Below, one piece after another: positions 33,299 through 42,366 of a stretch of DNA of 64,000 bases. The notes under the pieces are model-generated. The model saw only the letters and a program-made list of their open reading frames with translations, searched no databases and had not been told where the DNA came from. Numbering within the stretch: the stretch's first letter is position 1; each line of letters opens with the position of its first letter. A program made the translations under genes and the position numbers. The stretch is from JBOFSQ01 sp051651625 (GTDB lineage Bacteria > Planctomycetota > Planctomycetia > Pirellulales > Thermoguttaceae): positions 1 to 64,000 of the forward strand of contig JBOFSQ010000103.1 of assembly GCA_051651625.1 (NCBI GenBank), written 5' to 3'.

Positions 33299-34582
33299 CT
33301 ACGGAATCGCCGGCGATTTGCCATCGGCCACACGAGCAAGCTGGACGAGAACCGAGTCAACCGAGTTCATCGGTGTAGTGTTGCTTATCGCACGCACCGC
33401 GCCATCACCGATCAAAAACATGCAGACGCCCGGGTGATAACTTCCAAAACCGTAACCTGTGATCGGAGAGTCATTGCGGGCGTCGGCGATGTAGTCACTG
33501 GGGCCGCGTGCCAACTGCCCAAGAGACTGGTGTATCTGGCGTGCCACACCAGCGGCGGCTTTTCCGTTGATCGCCAGTGCTGTACACTCGCCCTGATTCC
33601 ACCAATCAGACTTGCATGTGTTCATTCGTCCTTGCGGAATGTGCTTCTCACCGAAGACGATGACGTTACTCGTGCCATCAGACCAGTAACCCATGTTATC
33701 GCGCGGGATGGTACTATCTACCGTAGAAGCCCCTGTTGGGAAACGTGCTGGACGCCACGGGCCTAGCATTGGACTAACGTGATTGCTACCGGGATCACAG
33801 TTGAAACACGCATACCAACCGTTCGGGTCACCTGTGCTTGCCACATTGACAACCGCCGCATAGTCGGAGTTTGGGCCATGCGGCATATAGGGATTTACAT
33901 CACTACTGCCATTCCCCGCTTCAACATTTGTGGAATACTGGACACCAGTACGGCGAGTGGGACACTTCCAAAACGGGATCGAGCTAAACTCTTTCTTCTC
34001 TGGATCGGTGAGACCATTCCACCAGAGTCGGTAACGCTCATCAGCTCCCGGCGTTCCGGAGAAACTGTTCGTTGTAGGATTCCATGTGGCGAGGTCTTGC
34101 ATCGCCCGCTCTTTGCCATTGACAAGAATCTTGTCGTAGAGTGCCTGTTGCTCGGCGTATGGCATCAGATAGACGAAGATGCTTGGCCGGCTCTCGTGCA
34201 TCGAAAGCGGTGGCAGGCATTGGTTATTACCCGACACAAAGTTGTGTATAGAAAGCCCGAACTGCTTCAAGTTGTTTTGGCACGTCATTCTTCGTGCCGC
34301 TTCTCGCGCAGCTTGGACGGCGGGGAGCAGTAGCGCGACGAGCACGCCGATGATGGCGATGACGACGAGCAGTTCGACGAGGGTGAAGGCGCGACGGAGA
34401 AAAGAACCGTTACGCAGATTGAAGTCGATAGAGCGACTTCGCAGGAGTGAGAAGGGTGTCGGTACGCGGAGTCTTCGCGTTCTACGCGAATCGCCCCCCC
34501 CCCCCAGTTTAACAAACTTAACAGCAATCGCTGACAGGTGGTCAACTATTGCAACCCAGAGACACCAGCAAAACCGGTTCAT
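33299..34582 (-). CDS. DUF1559 pseudopilin with long leader and G12 tract
   Basis: 427 residues from ATG 34582, strongly supported by GAGGAGG upstream. The pilin helix (RRAFTLVELLVVIAIIGVL) begins only at about residue 66, whereas family leaders are normally about 10-20 residues. The extra leader contains a hydrophobic start (FCWCLWVAIVDHLSAI) and four Gly encoded by part of a run of 12 G (34494-34505). No ATG, GTG or TTG start lies near the helix in this frame. The C-terminus has the conserved YHPGVCMFLIGDGAVRAI. A change of tract length would shift the frame before the helix, so expression could be phase-variable, or the reading could be a sequencing artefact. Confidence 0.8.
   Translation of the reverse strand: MNRFCWCLWVAIVDHLSAIAVKFVKLGGGGDSRRTRRLRVPTPFSLLRSRSIDFNLRNGSFLRRAFTLVELLVVIAIIGVLVALLLPAVQAAREAARRMTCQNNLKQFGLSIHNFVSGNNQCLPPLSMHESRPSIFVYLMPYAEQQALYDKILVNGKERAMQDLATWNPTTNSFSGTPGADERYRLWWNGLTDPEKKEFSSIPFWKCPTRRTGVQYSTNVEAGNGSSDVNPYMPHGPNSDYAAVVNVASTGDPNGWYACFNCDPGSNHVSPMLGPWRPARFPTGASTVDSTIPRDNMGYWSDGTSNVIVFGEKHIPQGRMNTCKSDWWNQGECTALAINGKAAAGVARQIHQSLGQLARGPSDYIADARNDSPITGYGFGSYHPGVCMFLIGDGAVRAISNTTPMNSVDSVLVQLARVADGKSPAIP
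34494..34505. repeat. Homopolymer run of 12 C/G in a coding leader
   Basis: Twelve consecutive C on the plus strand (12 G on the coding strand), inside the N-terminal leader of the pseudopilin gene. I see no comparable run elsewhere in the window. Confidence 0.95.
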
Positions 34583-34748
34583 ACGTTCCTCCTCAAGAAA
34601 TAGAAGTAAAGGGTTCACCAAGAAAACGACTGCGCGTGTACACCGTGTAAACGTGCTGCGTGTGAGTTTAGCTCCGCGGCGGGGATGTGTCAAGAGGGAA
34701 GTGAAAAGTTTTGTGATTGGTGAAAAGTTGTTTTCGCCACGCGATTGT

Positions 34749-35504
34749 TCACTTGTTATCGGCGTCGGTTGACGGTACGCCATAACTGCTACCAGCACCG
34801 AACTTGTTTGCCGGATGTGGTGGCAGGTCGAACTTCTTGTCGGGGTCGGGCTGTTTGGCGACGAACGCAAACGGCGACTCGGTCGGCAATTTCCCATCAT
34901 CACGCGCCTTGCGGCCAACAGACAAAAACTTTTGCATCTTGTCGTCTGAAAGTTCGTAACCAATGAATGTCGGCATCCCTTCCCAGATGATAACGCCTTC
35001 GGTCGGCTCGATCAAAATCGCGTGCGGAATCCCATACGCCCCAAGTTGACTGCGAAGTCGTCGATGCGTGTCAACCGCCAAGTGGCACTTTATGTCGCCG
35101 ACTCGAATCGGGTCGTTCATCGCATCGAGGGCCTTCTCGTCGGTCTCGCAAATAGAAACGACAACGAGTTCGTCTTTGTATTTTTCGTGGAAATAGTTGA
35201 GAAGCGGAAGCCCACGACGACACGGCGGACACCACGTCGCCCACACCTCGATCAAGACGTACTTGCCAGCAAGATCGGACGGCGGCGAATTTACCCAACG
35301 CTCAACCTCAACATCACCACCAATCGCCTCGCGGATCGGAACCCACTGAAACGACTTTGCGAAAATCTGCCGCTGACGCTTCGGCGGCGTAAGTCCACCC
35401 GCACTCGCCGACTCCACAAGCCACGGCGACTCGTCACCAAACGATGTTGCCACTGGCAAAAGAATCGCCGCAATGGCGACAAACATGCAAAACACTTTTT
35501 TCAT
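34749..35504 (-). CDS. Exported TlpA-like thioredoxin-fold protein
   Basis: 251 residues. A signal peptide (KKVFCMFVAIAAILLPVATSFG) precedes an N-terminal extension and a thioredoxin domain with VLIEVWATWCPPCRRGLP (CPPC active site), VVSICETDEKALD and a conserved GIPHAILIEPTEG cis-Pro loop. It should reduce or oxidise periplasmic thiols. The start is 5 bp after the upstream stop, and GGAG overlaps the end of that gene, so translation is probably coupled to the small ORF at 35510. Confidence 0.85.
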   Translation of the reverse strand: MKKVFCMFVAIAAILLPVATSFGDESPWLVESASAGGLTPPKRQRQIFAKSFQWVPIREAIGGDVEVERWVNSPPSDLAGKYVLIEVWATWCPPCRRGLPLLNYFHEKYKDELVVVSICETDEKALDAMNDPIRVGDIKCHLAVDTHRRLRSQLGAYGIPHAILIEPTEGVIIWEGMPTFIGYELSDDKMQKFLSVGRKARDDGKLPTESPFAFVAKQPDPDKKFDLPPHPANKFGAGSSYGVPSTDADNK

Positions 35505-35509
35505 GACGG

Positions 35510-35710
35510 TTACTCCACGGGGGATGGTTCGGTCACAACGCCTTCAGCAGACTTCCTCTGTTGAAGCCAACGACAAACGGGATGGTCCGGGTGATACTTC
35601 GCAACCATCTCCGCCTGATGCAAACGCATCTCGGAGCGGTCTCGTTCCATCGAACGCTTTTGCAACTCTAACATTCTTTTCGCTTGCTCAAGTTTCAACA
35701 AAGAAGCCAT
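35510..35710 (-). CDS. Small charged helical protein
   Basis: 66 residues from ATG 35710, with GAGGAG lying over the stop of the upstream gene. It is an almost uninterrupted charged helix (LLKLEQAKRMLELQKRSMERDR), then AEMVAKYHPDHPVCRWLQQRK and an acidic end. Coupling of start and stop on both sides (4 bp and 5 bp) argues for a real gene. No family recognised. Confidence 0.6.
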   Translation of the reverse strand: MASLLKLEQAKRMLELQKRSMERDRSEMRLHQAEMVAKYHPDHPVCRWLQQRKSAEGVVTEPSPVE

Positions 35711-35714
35711 AGGA

Positions 35715-35927
35715 TTACTCCTCAAAATGTGGGTTGTTATTCCAAAGTAAAACGATGTCTGTTTCGGTTGACACGAACGGCGACGGGAATGTGATCGTGA
35801 CACTGTGTTCGTACACTATCCACCCCTGTTCGTAGTACGCGAGAGCTTCTTCGCGTGAAAACGACACGATGCGTTCATTCGACAAAGGCTCGATGATTTC
35901 GTAATGAATACGGGTTTGCGTGTCCAT
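35715..35927 (-). CDS. Small protein coupled to the DUF4340 gene
   Basis: 70 residues from ATG 35927 (GGAG seven bases upstream, overlapping the DUF4340 stop); GTG 35933 is an alternative. It contains IHYEIIEPLSNERIVSFSREEALAYY and a beta-strand-rich second half (VTITFPSPFVSTETDIVLLW). No domain recognised. Spacing of 2 bp to the upstream stop and 4 bp to the next ATG indicates translational coupling. Confidence 0.6.
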   Translation of the reverse strand: MDTQTRIHYEIIEPLSNERIVSFSREEALAYYEQGWIVYEHSVTITFPSPFVSTETDIVLLWNNNPHFEE

Positions 35928-35929
35928 AA

Positions 35930-37726
35930 TCACTCCACTGGCGGCGGTGCTTGTTCTGCTGGCGTCGGTTCGGCGGGGACTGGTTCAGCGGGCGTAACAT
36001 TCTCTTCCGTCTTGGTCGGTTCCGCTGGCAAAGCCGGTTCCGGTGATACCGGCTCCGGCAATGACGGTTCGTCGAGCGAGATTGGCAGTGCGCCGTCGAG
36101 ACCGGGGAGTACGCCAGTCGGCAGGTGCGGCATTTCGCCGTCAACAACTGGGGCCGACTTGAGACGGAACAGCATCTTGCGATCAAGGTGAATCTTCTTG
36201 TAGACGTCTTCGGAAATGACGTAAAACCACGGAGCAAAACGGTCGTTTAGTTTCTTCACTCGTTCGCGCCCTGCATCGAGCTTCGACTGGTAGTCGTCTT
36301 GCTCACGCTGGTTTCGTTTTTCGATCTCGTCGCGTTCGGTCTTCGCGTTTGTGTAACCGGTTTTTGTCGCGTCGTCAGCGTCGGCGGCGGGTTCGGTCGG
36401 GAGTTCGGGGAGCAAAATCGGTTCCGGTTTCGGGATCGACGACTCGTCAAACGCCGTCGTGATGAACAGATAACGACTCATACCGACTTTCTTCGCCGCA
36501 TCGGTCGCTGCGTTTTCGGTAGTCGTTTCGTCGGTCTCGATTCCAGCCGGTTCGCCGAAACGCAAGATATATTGCGTCCCGTCTTGGAGCGTGATTGTGA
36601 AGTCGCCTTCCTTCGAGATCATACGAATTTTTTTCGTCATACCGTCTTTCGGGTCGGGCATTTCGACGATGAGGAAGCCGTACTTTTCAAGCGTTGCATC
36701 TTCGGAAAGTTCTTCGAGCGACTTCGACTCGCGTAGCGCAGCGGCGAGCGATTCCGGCTTCGCAGCGACATCGACAATTTTGAGGTCGCCGAGTGCAGTT
36801 AGCATCGCGTCGAGTATCTCGGTGTTGAGTTCTTCGTCTTCACGCGGTGCTTCTTCAAAGTATTCGTAGTTCGCGCCGCGGAAACTCATCATCCGTTCAA
36901 GCTGCCACTTTTCAAAGTTACTGCCTTGACCACTAGCGGGATTGAACGCGATGGTCGTGTCTCCAAGAAGTCGCGGCGCGATCCGACGCACGATGCGACC
37001 TTGCGAAATGGCGTCGGCGGTTTCAATCGAGTATTCGTCAACGTAAAATCGGCGAACGTCTTGCGTGTTGATGTCGAGCAAGTTTTTCTCGATCCAGTCA
37101 CCGAAGTTTGTTGAGAATCTCGCCGCGTCGAGCGCGACGACGTAGACATTTCTTTGGTCGGCGATGCGTACATATCGCAGCATCCCTTGTTCGGAACGAT
37201 TGATGGGTGGCGTATTCGCGTCGTCGTCACGGACTTTCTTACCGATGATGAGATCGACGAACGTCTCGCCACCTGCACCGGTGATGATGACTCGCGTTCC
37301 GAGTCCTTCACCGATGGCGGCGTCGCTCCCTTTCGGGTCGATGACGCCGCAAGCGATGTGAACGTCGGTGACGTTCGCCGCTGTTTCGGTCTCGGCGAGA
37401 ACTTCGAGTATCTTCAGATCGACTAGCGACTCGACAACTTCCGCCATACGCTCTTTGGCGTCGGCGGGATAGTTGTCGTGCGACGGAATCCGCCAAAAGT
37501 TGTTGGACTCCGTGAGACGAAACTCACGCACGTCGGCTGGCCCCGCACTCGGCGCGATAATCTCCAGCGTCTTGACATCGCTCGCACCCTGAAACTGCGG
37601 GAACAGCGGCTGGCCGAGACGGTCGGAGACTTTCATCTCCACAGCGACTGGCCGCAGAAAAACCGCCAGCGTCACCGCAAGAATCGCAAGGACAATAAAA
37701 ATCGAGGTTTTGGTTGTTTCACGCAT
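35930..37726 (-). CDS. DUF4340 membrane-anchored periplasmic protein
   Basis: 598 residues from ATG 37726. One N-terminal membrane helix (TSIFIVLAILAVTLAVFLRPVA) is followed by the DUF4340 features (EFRLTESNNFWRIPSHDNYPADA and VDLIIGKKV with RYVRIADQRNVYVVALDAARFS). The last ~70 residues are Pro/Glu rich. DUF4340 proteins are regularly encoded next to GldA/GldF/GldG ABC modules, as here, and probably act with them in the periplasm. The PIN toxin-antitoxin pair now separates it from the GldFG gene. Confidence 0.88.
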   Translation of the reverse strand: MRETTKTSIFIVLAILAVTLAVFLRPVAVEMKVSDRLGQPLFPQFQGASDVKTLEIIAPSAGPADVREFRLTESNNFWRIPSHDNYPADAKERMAEVVESLVDLKILEVLAETETAANVTDVHIACGVIDPKGSDAAIGEGLGTRVIITGAGGETFVDLIIGKKVRDDDANTPPINRSEQGMLRYVRIADQRNVYVVALDAARFSTNFGDWIEKNLLDINTQDVRRFYVDEYSIETADAISQGRIVRRIAPRLLGDTTIAFNPASGQGSNFEKWQLERMMSFRGANYEYFEEAPREDEELNTEILDAMLTALGDLKIVDVAAKPESLAAALRESKSLEELSEDATLEKYGFLIVEMPDPKDGMTKKIRMISKEGDFTITLQDGTQYILRFGEPAGIETDETTTENAATDAAKKVGMSRYLFITTAFDESSIPKPEPILLPELPTEPAADADDATKTGYTNAKTERDEIEKRNQREQDDYQSKLDAGRERVKKLNDRFAPWFYVISEDVYKKIHLDRKMLFRLKSAPVVDGEMPHLPTGVLPGLDGALPISLDEPSLPEPVSPEPALPAEPTKTEENVTPAEPVPAEPTPAEQAPPPVE

Positions 37727-37776
37727 GGTTTTCAGTTGGTATTTTTTTGTGGTGACTTCGTTCAAACTCTATTTCT

Positions 37777-37980
37777 TCATTTCCGCGTAGACAGACTGTA
37801 CTTCTGTGCGTCTTCCAAAAATTGCTTCAGCGGAACGCCTTCGAATAATTCTTGTCGCCACAGCGTGTAATCGAAAGACTCTCGCTGAATGAGCGTGACG
37901 AAGCGTTCCGCTTCGACAATCCCAAGATGCTGAGAAAGCACCTGCATTCCGCTACTTCGTAAAACGGTGTCAGTTTGCAT
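37777..37980 (-). CDS. Probable antitoxin of a PIN-domain system
   Basis: 67 residues. The motif VEAERFVTLIQRESFDYTLW is one I have often seen in small proteins next to PIN genes. The start overlaps the PIN gene stop by 11 bp on the same strand, so translation is coupled, with the toxin first. The C-terminus (EDAQKYSLSTRK) could wrap the toxin. No DNA-binding domain is obvious. Confidence 0.7.
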   Translation of the reverse strand: MQTDTVLRSSGMQVLSQHLGIVEAERFVTLIQRESFDYTLWRQELFEGVPLKQFLEDAQKYSLSTRK

Positions 37981-38404
37981 TGATGAACCTCTCGATAAAC
38001 GCGATAGGATTTACGACACGGATTTCCGCAATGTTTTTATTCAACACTCTTTTGTCGGTGGTGATGAAGTAATCGGCTTGCGAAATTATCGCGCAGGCAA
38101 CGTGGGCGGCATCGGCTTGCTTGAGTCCAATCCGCATGAGTGCCTCTGCTTTTTGTGCAACGGACTCCGAAAACCCACAATAATGAACCGACAAATTGCG
38201 CCAAAGCTGAATCCGTTCTCGTCTATCTGGGAACGGATTGAAACTGTTTTCGTAGTCCAAAATGAACGACCAAACAAGCTCGAGTTTTCTGTTTTTGACG
38301 AGTTCTTGGATGTGCAGCTTCGCGTCGGTTTCGAGCCGTACCAAAATGCCATCCTGATTGTCAAACGGACGATTATAGCAGCAGTTGTCAAAGTAGATTC
38401 GCAT
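37970..38404 (-). CDS. PIN-domain toxin (putative ribonuclease)
   Basis: 144 residues from ATG 38404. It starts MRIYFDNCCYNRPFDNQ with the first acidic residue; acidic residues recur in ADAAHVACAI and FITTDKRVLN, giving the usual PIN triad or tetrad. PIN toxins of this kind cleave RNA (tRNA or mRNA). It precedes its small partner, the reverse of the common VapB-VapC order. The pair lies between GldFG and DUF4340. Confidence 0.8.
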   Translation of the reverse strand: MRIYFDNCCYNRPFDNQDGILVRLETDAKLHIQELVKNRKLELVWSFILDYENSFNPFPDRRERIQLWRNLSVHYCGFSESVAQKAEALMRIGLKQADAAHVACAIISQADYFITTDKRVLNKNIAEIRVVNPIAFIERFINAN

Positions 38405-38505
38405 GGCGACGTTCGGCGATCTGTTTTTGTTGGCGTGTTCGTTCACGGTTTCTGCATCACAATATACAAGGCGGTTTGAGTTTTCTGCACCCAAACGGTA
38501 GCACC

Positions 38506-41241
38506 TCAATTCCCCTTCCGTCGCCGCGAAGCGGGGACTCGTTCGCGTTCTCGGATACGGCGGTAGCAAAGGACGCCAATCCCAATCAGCAGCGGTGGAA
38601 TCGGTGGAAAAACTATCGCGTAAAACTTGTACTTCCCCTGAATCGCACGAATACTTTCGTTGAGTTCAACGTCGGCCTTTTCGAGTTCGAGCGAGAGTTC
38701 ACGCGAAAACTTTTCACGCGACAAGTCGAGCCGTTTTTGTGCGGCGGCAACTTCCGTCGCAACTTTGATCGCAACTTCCGTCTCGTTCATCTGCCGCGAT
38801 TTGTAGTCGTCCTCAACTTTCTTGACCATCTCGGTTAACTTTTCTTCTTCGCCCTTCCGCTTGGCGTCGTACTGTTTTTGGATGTCGTCGCGGCGACCAG
38901 CTATCGACTGCCGAATCGTGTCGGTCGCGCGGTCGAACCTCACAAGCGTCCGGTGCTGCGGACGACGGTTGCGAACATCAAGAAATCTGTCGTCGCCCGC
39001 AACGGCGTCGATGGCGTTGAGGACGAATGTCACGTTGTCGAAGTCGAGATTGATCCCCGCACCCGGTTCGTTACCGCGACTCCGCATCTCGAAAATGCCG
39101 TCGGCAAGAAGGTCGCAGTCTGCAACGAGAACGACGTTTACCGGAATCGGTTCGGGACGCGGCGGCGTCTCGCCTTCCGCCACGGGCGACGCTGGCAGCG
39201 GCGGAAGTTCGCCAGTGATGTGAACCGCCAAATTGTAGTTGCCGTCGTCTTTCTGGTACGCACGCTCAAGAGCCGCATCTTCGCGGGCCTGCCGAATGTC
39301 GCGGACAGCCACAAAACCACTCGGCTTCCGACAAGTCGTGACGAGCGGTTTGACATCAAGTTTTGATGTCACCGATTTTGCAATCGCGCCCGGAAACGGA
39401 AACAGCATGTATTGCAGATGCGCAGCAATCGGGTCGCTGGCCTCAAACGGCGACAACATCGCAGTTTCACCATTCGCCGCTTCACCACGATCAACAAACA
39501 CAAACCCCTTCGGCAGATTGCGAATTTTGCGAATCGGATTGTAGTCTTGCCAAACGGCTTGTACATCGTTGATGTCGATTCCCAAGAAGTTCCAGAGGAG
39601 CGTAATGTCGCACTTCGGCTGGTTGCGCGGAGCCATCATCATCATCGGAGACGCTGGCGAACGCCGCGGGTCACCCGTCCCCGGAATGTCACCCGCAAAC
39701 ATCGGCAGCGGCATCGGGTCTTCAAATATCACGGCGGGTTGACCGTGCTTGAGCGCGTCGAGAAAGTTCCCAAACTCGACCGGCCCCATCGCCGACGGCT
39801 GCACCGCAACAAGCACATCGAACTTGTCGGTAATCGGTTGCGCCGGATTGACCTCAACAACGTTGTATTGTTTTTTGAGTGCGTCCACAATCAACCACGG
39901 CGGCGATTGCGAAAACGTATTCATATCGAACTTTCCGAAGAGCGGCGCATCGGTCGTCAAGATTCCGACTCGCTTCTTCTTTGAGTCGGTCACTGAAGTG
40001 AGGGCGTGAATCAGTTCGTATTCGACTGAAAGTCCGCGGTCGATGAACGGTAGCGTGAGCGACTGTAGTCCGCTTCGCATCGCCACACCGAGGAAGATAC
40101 TGCGGCGGTCGCGCGTACCGCGTGACAAAAACCAAACGTCTTGAGGTCGAATGTCGAAACGCTGCGCCGCGATGAGCGACTGCTCCGTATTCGGTGCGAT
40201 GTCGTGGATGTGTACGACAATTTTTTGTCCCGCACGTGATTGCAACTCGTTCAAAATTGCGATCAAATTGAGACGTGTTTGTACATACGGTTCGGGAACG
40301 TCGTCGCTGATGAACGCCTCGATCACGACCGGATATTGCGGTTTGAGCGAGTCGAGCAGTTTGATCGTCTGCGGCGAAAGCGTACTCAACTTTTCGGCGG
40401 TGAGGTCGGCGCGGCTGTTGTTTTGTTCGAGGATGAAGCAGCACGAAAGTCCGATCACCAAAAGCGAGACCGCGCGAACGGCGAAGTGAAACGCACCAAC
40501 CCACATCAGGTGCGCCGTCCAGTGACGCCGCCCAATGAGCACAATACACAGATAGAGCATCGTCACGACGATCATCACAAAGTAGACGACCGACGAGAGC
40601 GTTACAACTCCCTGACCAAAACTTTCAAACTGCGCACCGATGCTAAAACTCTTGAGAACGTCTGCGACGTTGCGTGGAATCGGTGCGACTTCGGCCCACT
40701 GCAAAACTACCAGCGGCGTACAAAAAACTGCACCGAGTACATAGGCCACGGTGAGATTTCCCGTCAAAAACGAGGCGACCATTCCGACCGAGACGAGTGC
40801 GAGTCCGACGAGCCAGTACCCCAAATATGTGCAGAAGAAAAGTCCCCAGTCGGGGTTGCCGAGATACGTTAGGATCGCCAGATTGCAGGCCATCGAAAAG
40901 ACTAACGCAACGGTGTAGATCATCGCCGCCGCCTTCCACTTTCCGATAACGATGTCGAAGTCGCTGGCGGGGATTGTGAGGAGGAGTTCATCGGTCCCTT
41001 GCCGCCGTTCGTCGGCCCATACGCCCATCGTGATCGCCGGTACAAATACCAGCATAATCAGCGGGAACCAAGTGTTGAGCTGATCGAGGTTGGCGAGGTT
41101 GGCGTTGAAGAACTCGTCCGGCAGAAACGCCGCAACGCTCCCCAAAAGAACGAAGACGCAAATAAAAACGTAACCCGTCGGACTGGCAAAATAGCTGACG
41201 AAGTTACGCTTGAAAACAGCAGTGATGACGTTGATGTGCAT
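38506..41241 (-). CDS. GldF-GldG fusion: ABC-2 permease plus substrate-binding-like auxiliary domain
   Basis: 911 residues from ATG 41241. Residues about 1-290 contain an ABC-2 permease with six or more membrane helices (FASPTGYVFICVFVLLG, WADERRQGTDELLLTIP, AYVLGAVFCTPLVVLQWA). The rest matches GldG/ABC_transp_aux: AFISDDVPEPYVQTR, VGILTTDAPLFGKF, LVAVQPSAMGPVE and a C-terminal coiled coil (about 800-870) before a final helix (YAIVFPPIPPLLIGIGVLC). In Bacteroidetes GldF and GldG are separate proteins of a motility-associated ABC transporter. In non-gliding planctomycetes the role is unknown. The ATPase at 42367 should be its partner. Confidence 0.87.
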   Translation of the reverse strand: MHINVITAVFKRNFVSYFASPTGYVFICVFVLLGSVAAFLPDEFFNANLANLDQLNTWFPLIMLVFVPAITMGVWADERRQGTDELLLTIPASDFDIVIGKWKAAAMIYTVALVFSMACNLAILTYLGNPDWGLFFCTYLGYWLVGLALVSVGMVASFLTGNLTVAYVLGAVFCTPLVVLQWAEVAPIPRNVADVLKSFSIGAQFESFGQGVVTLSSVVYFVMIVVTMLYLCIVLIGRRHWTAHLMWVGAFHFAVRAVSLLVIGLSCCFILEQNNSRADLTAEKLSTLSPQTIKLLDSLKPQYPVVIEAFISDDVPEPYVQTRLNLIAILNELQSRAGQKIVVHIHDIAPNTEQSLIAAQRFDIRPQDVWFLSRGTRDRRSIFLGVAMRSGLQSLTLPFIDRGLSVEYELIHALTSVTDSKKKRVGILTTDAPLFGKFDMNTFSQSPPWLIVDALKKQYNVVEVNPAQPITDKFDVLVAVQPSAMGPVEFGNFLDALKHGQPAVIFEDPMPLPMFAGDIPGTGDPRRSPASPMMMMAPRNQPKCDITLLWNFLGIDINDVQAVWQDYNPIRKIRNLPKGFVFVDRGEAANGETAMLSPFEASDPIAAHLQYMLFPFPGAIAKSVTSKLDVKPLVTTCRKPSGFVAVRDIRQAREDAALERAYQKDDGNYNLAVHITGELPPLPASPVAEGETPPRPEPIPVNVVLVADCDLLADGIFEMRSRGNEPGAGINLDFDNVTFVLNAIDAVAGDDRFLDVRNRRPQHRTLVRFDRATDTIRQSIAGRRDDIQKQYDAKRKGEEEKLTEMVKKVEDDYKSRQMNETEVAIKVATEVAAAQKRLDLSREKFSRELSLELEKADVELNESIRAIQGKYKFYAIVFPPIPPLLIGIGVLCYRRIRERERVPASRRRKGN

Positions 41242-41335
41242 GGGATTTTTTGTCTGGGAAAAAAGGTTTGTCAACTCCCGTAGGTGCGGGAACCCAACGA
41301 ATTACGCCGTGAGCAAACGCAGCGGTGAAAGTGTT

Positions 41336-42319
41336 TTACGCCAGAGCTTCTTCAAACTCTGCAAGTGACTGGCACGTTGCTGCCGCGACCGTTAACGAGT
41401 CGAGCACAACGAGGTCGCCAATTTGTGAAATTCGGTCGTCGATCCGCTTCGGAACTTTTTGGAATCGAGCAACGAGAACGTGACGCAATGCGTCTACTTT
41501 GCCTCTTGCTTCGCCTTCTGCTAGTCCTTCTAACCGTTCACATCGCATTGCCCACTCGTAGTCGCGGCGGTGCATTTCCATGTCTTCGAGATAATTTCGC
41601 GTCGCCGCATCGGCGACAAACTCCGCGAGCGCATTGGCCGTGCCAACCAACACCGGACTCTCACTCAAAGCTGTTTTCATTGTTACCTCACTCGTTAACG
41701 GAAAGTTCAAAACGTGTACCCAGTTGACAAGCTCTGGGGCAAGACCAGAAAGCGATTCCTGCGTCAAACCTTTGCCCAACTGCAAAAAGCAAAACTGTAT
41801 CCTATCGGTCAAAACGTAACTCGGATCGGTTTCCGACGTTATCCGAAACACCTGGAACGCGCCGGGCAACTTCTCGAACAACACTTCGTCTGTAATGATG
41901 ATGCTGATTGTCGGGAGGAGCTTGTCGTAGTTGTCGCCCGTCACAATTTGCGTCACATAGACTTTTGAGTTGTAGTAGACGACTCGATCAATGAAATACT
42001 TGCGTGGCCCAAGCTGCACTTCGATGTTGTACCAAACACCGTTTTCATCTCTCGCTTTGATGTCGAGAAACGTAATCTTTCCATCGGGCGAATCGGGAAA
42101 GTTCGTCGAGTGTTCGATGACGACTTGTTCGATGAGCGTCTGCTTTGTTTGCGTACGAACGGCATTGATGAAGTCGAGCAGTCGTTCTTCGGTCTTGCCG
42201 GGTTCGCCGAGCAAGTGTTTCATGATCACGTCGTTCAGAACGCGAATCCCACCAAGATTCTCCTTCAAGTCGGCGATGATTTTGTCAATCTGTTCTGGCG
42301 TGAATAGTGTCGGTGACAT
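41336..42319 (-). CDS. Second Rpn-family nuclease
   Basis: 327 residues. It shows the family order: RVLNDVIMKHLLGEPGKTEERLLDFINAV, then GKITFLDIKARDENGVWYNIEVQL (D..ExQ), RVVYYNSKVYVTQI and a C-terminal GEARGKVDALRHVLVARFQKVP, ending LAEFEEAL. Its sequence differs clearly from the copy at 19585, so it is not a recent duplicate. It sits between the ABC ATPase (47 bp) and GldFG (94 bp), so it interrupts the transporter operon without changing strand. Confidence 0.87.
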   Translation of the reverse strand: MSPTLFTPEQIDKIIADLKENLGGIRVLNDVIMKHLLGEPGKTEERLLDFINAVRTQTKQTLIEQVVIEHSTNFPDSPDGKITFLDIKARDENGVWYNIEVQLGPRKYFIDRVVYYNSKVYVTQIVTGDNYDKLLPTISIIITDEVLFEKLPGAFQVFRITSETDPSYVLTDRIQFCFLQLGKGLTQESLSGLAPELVNWVHVLNFPLTSEVTMKTALSESPVLVGTANALAEFVADAATRNYLEDMEMHRRDYEWAMRCERLEGLAEGEARGKVDALRHVLVARFQKVPKRIDDRISQIGDLVVLDSLTVAAATCQSLAEFEEALA

Positions 42320-42366
42320 GAATTAACCCCGTAACGGGTCGAAACGGTGATCGTCCACAAAACTCG

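Noticed and set aside
31262..34582. A complete type IV pilus or type II secretion locus around the pseudopilins
   Set aside because: Only DUF1559 genes and a lipoprotein are present; no assembly ATPase, platform protein or prepilin peptidase is found in the window.
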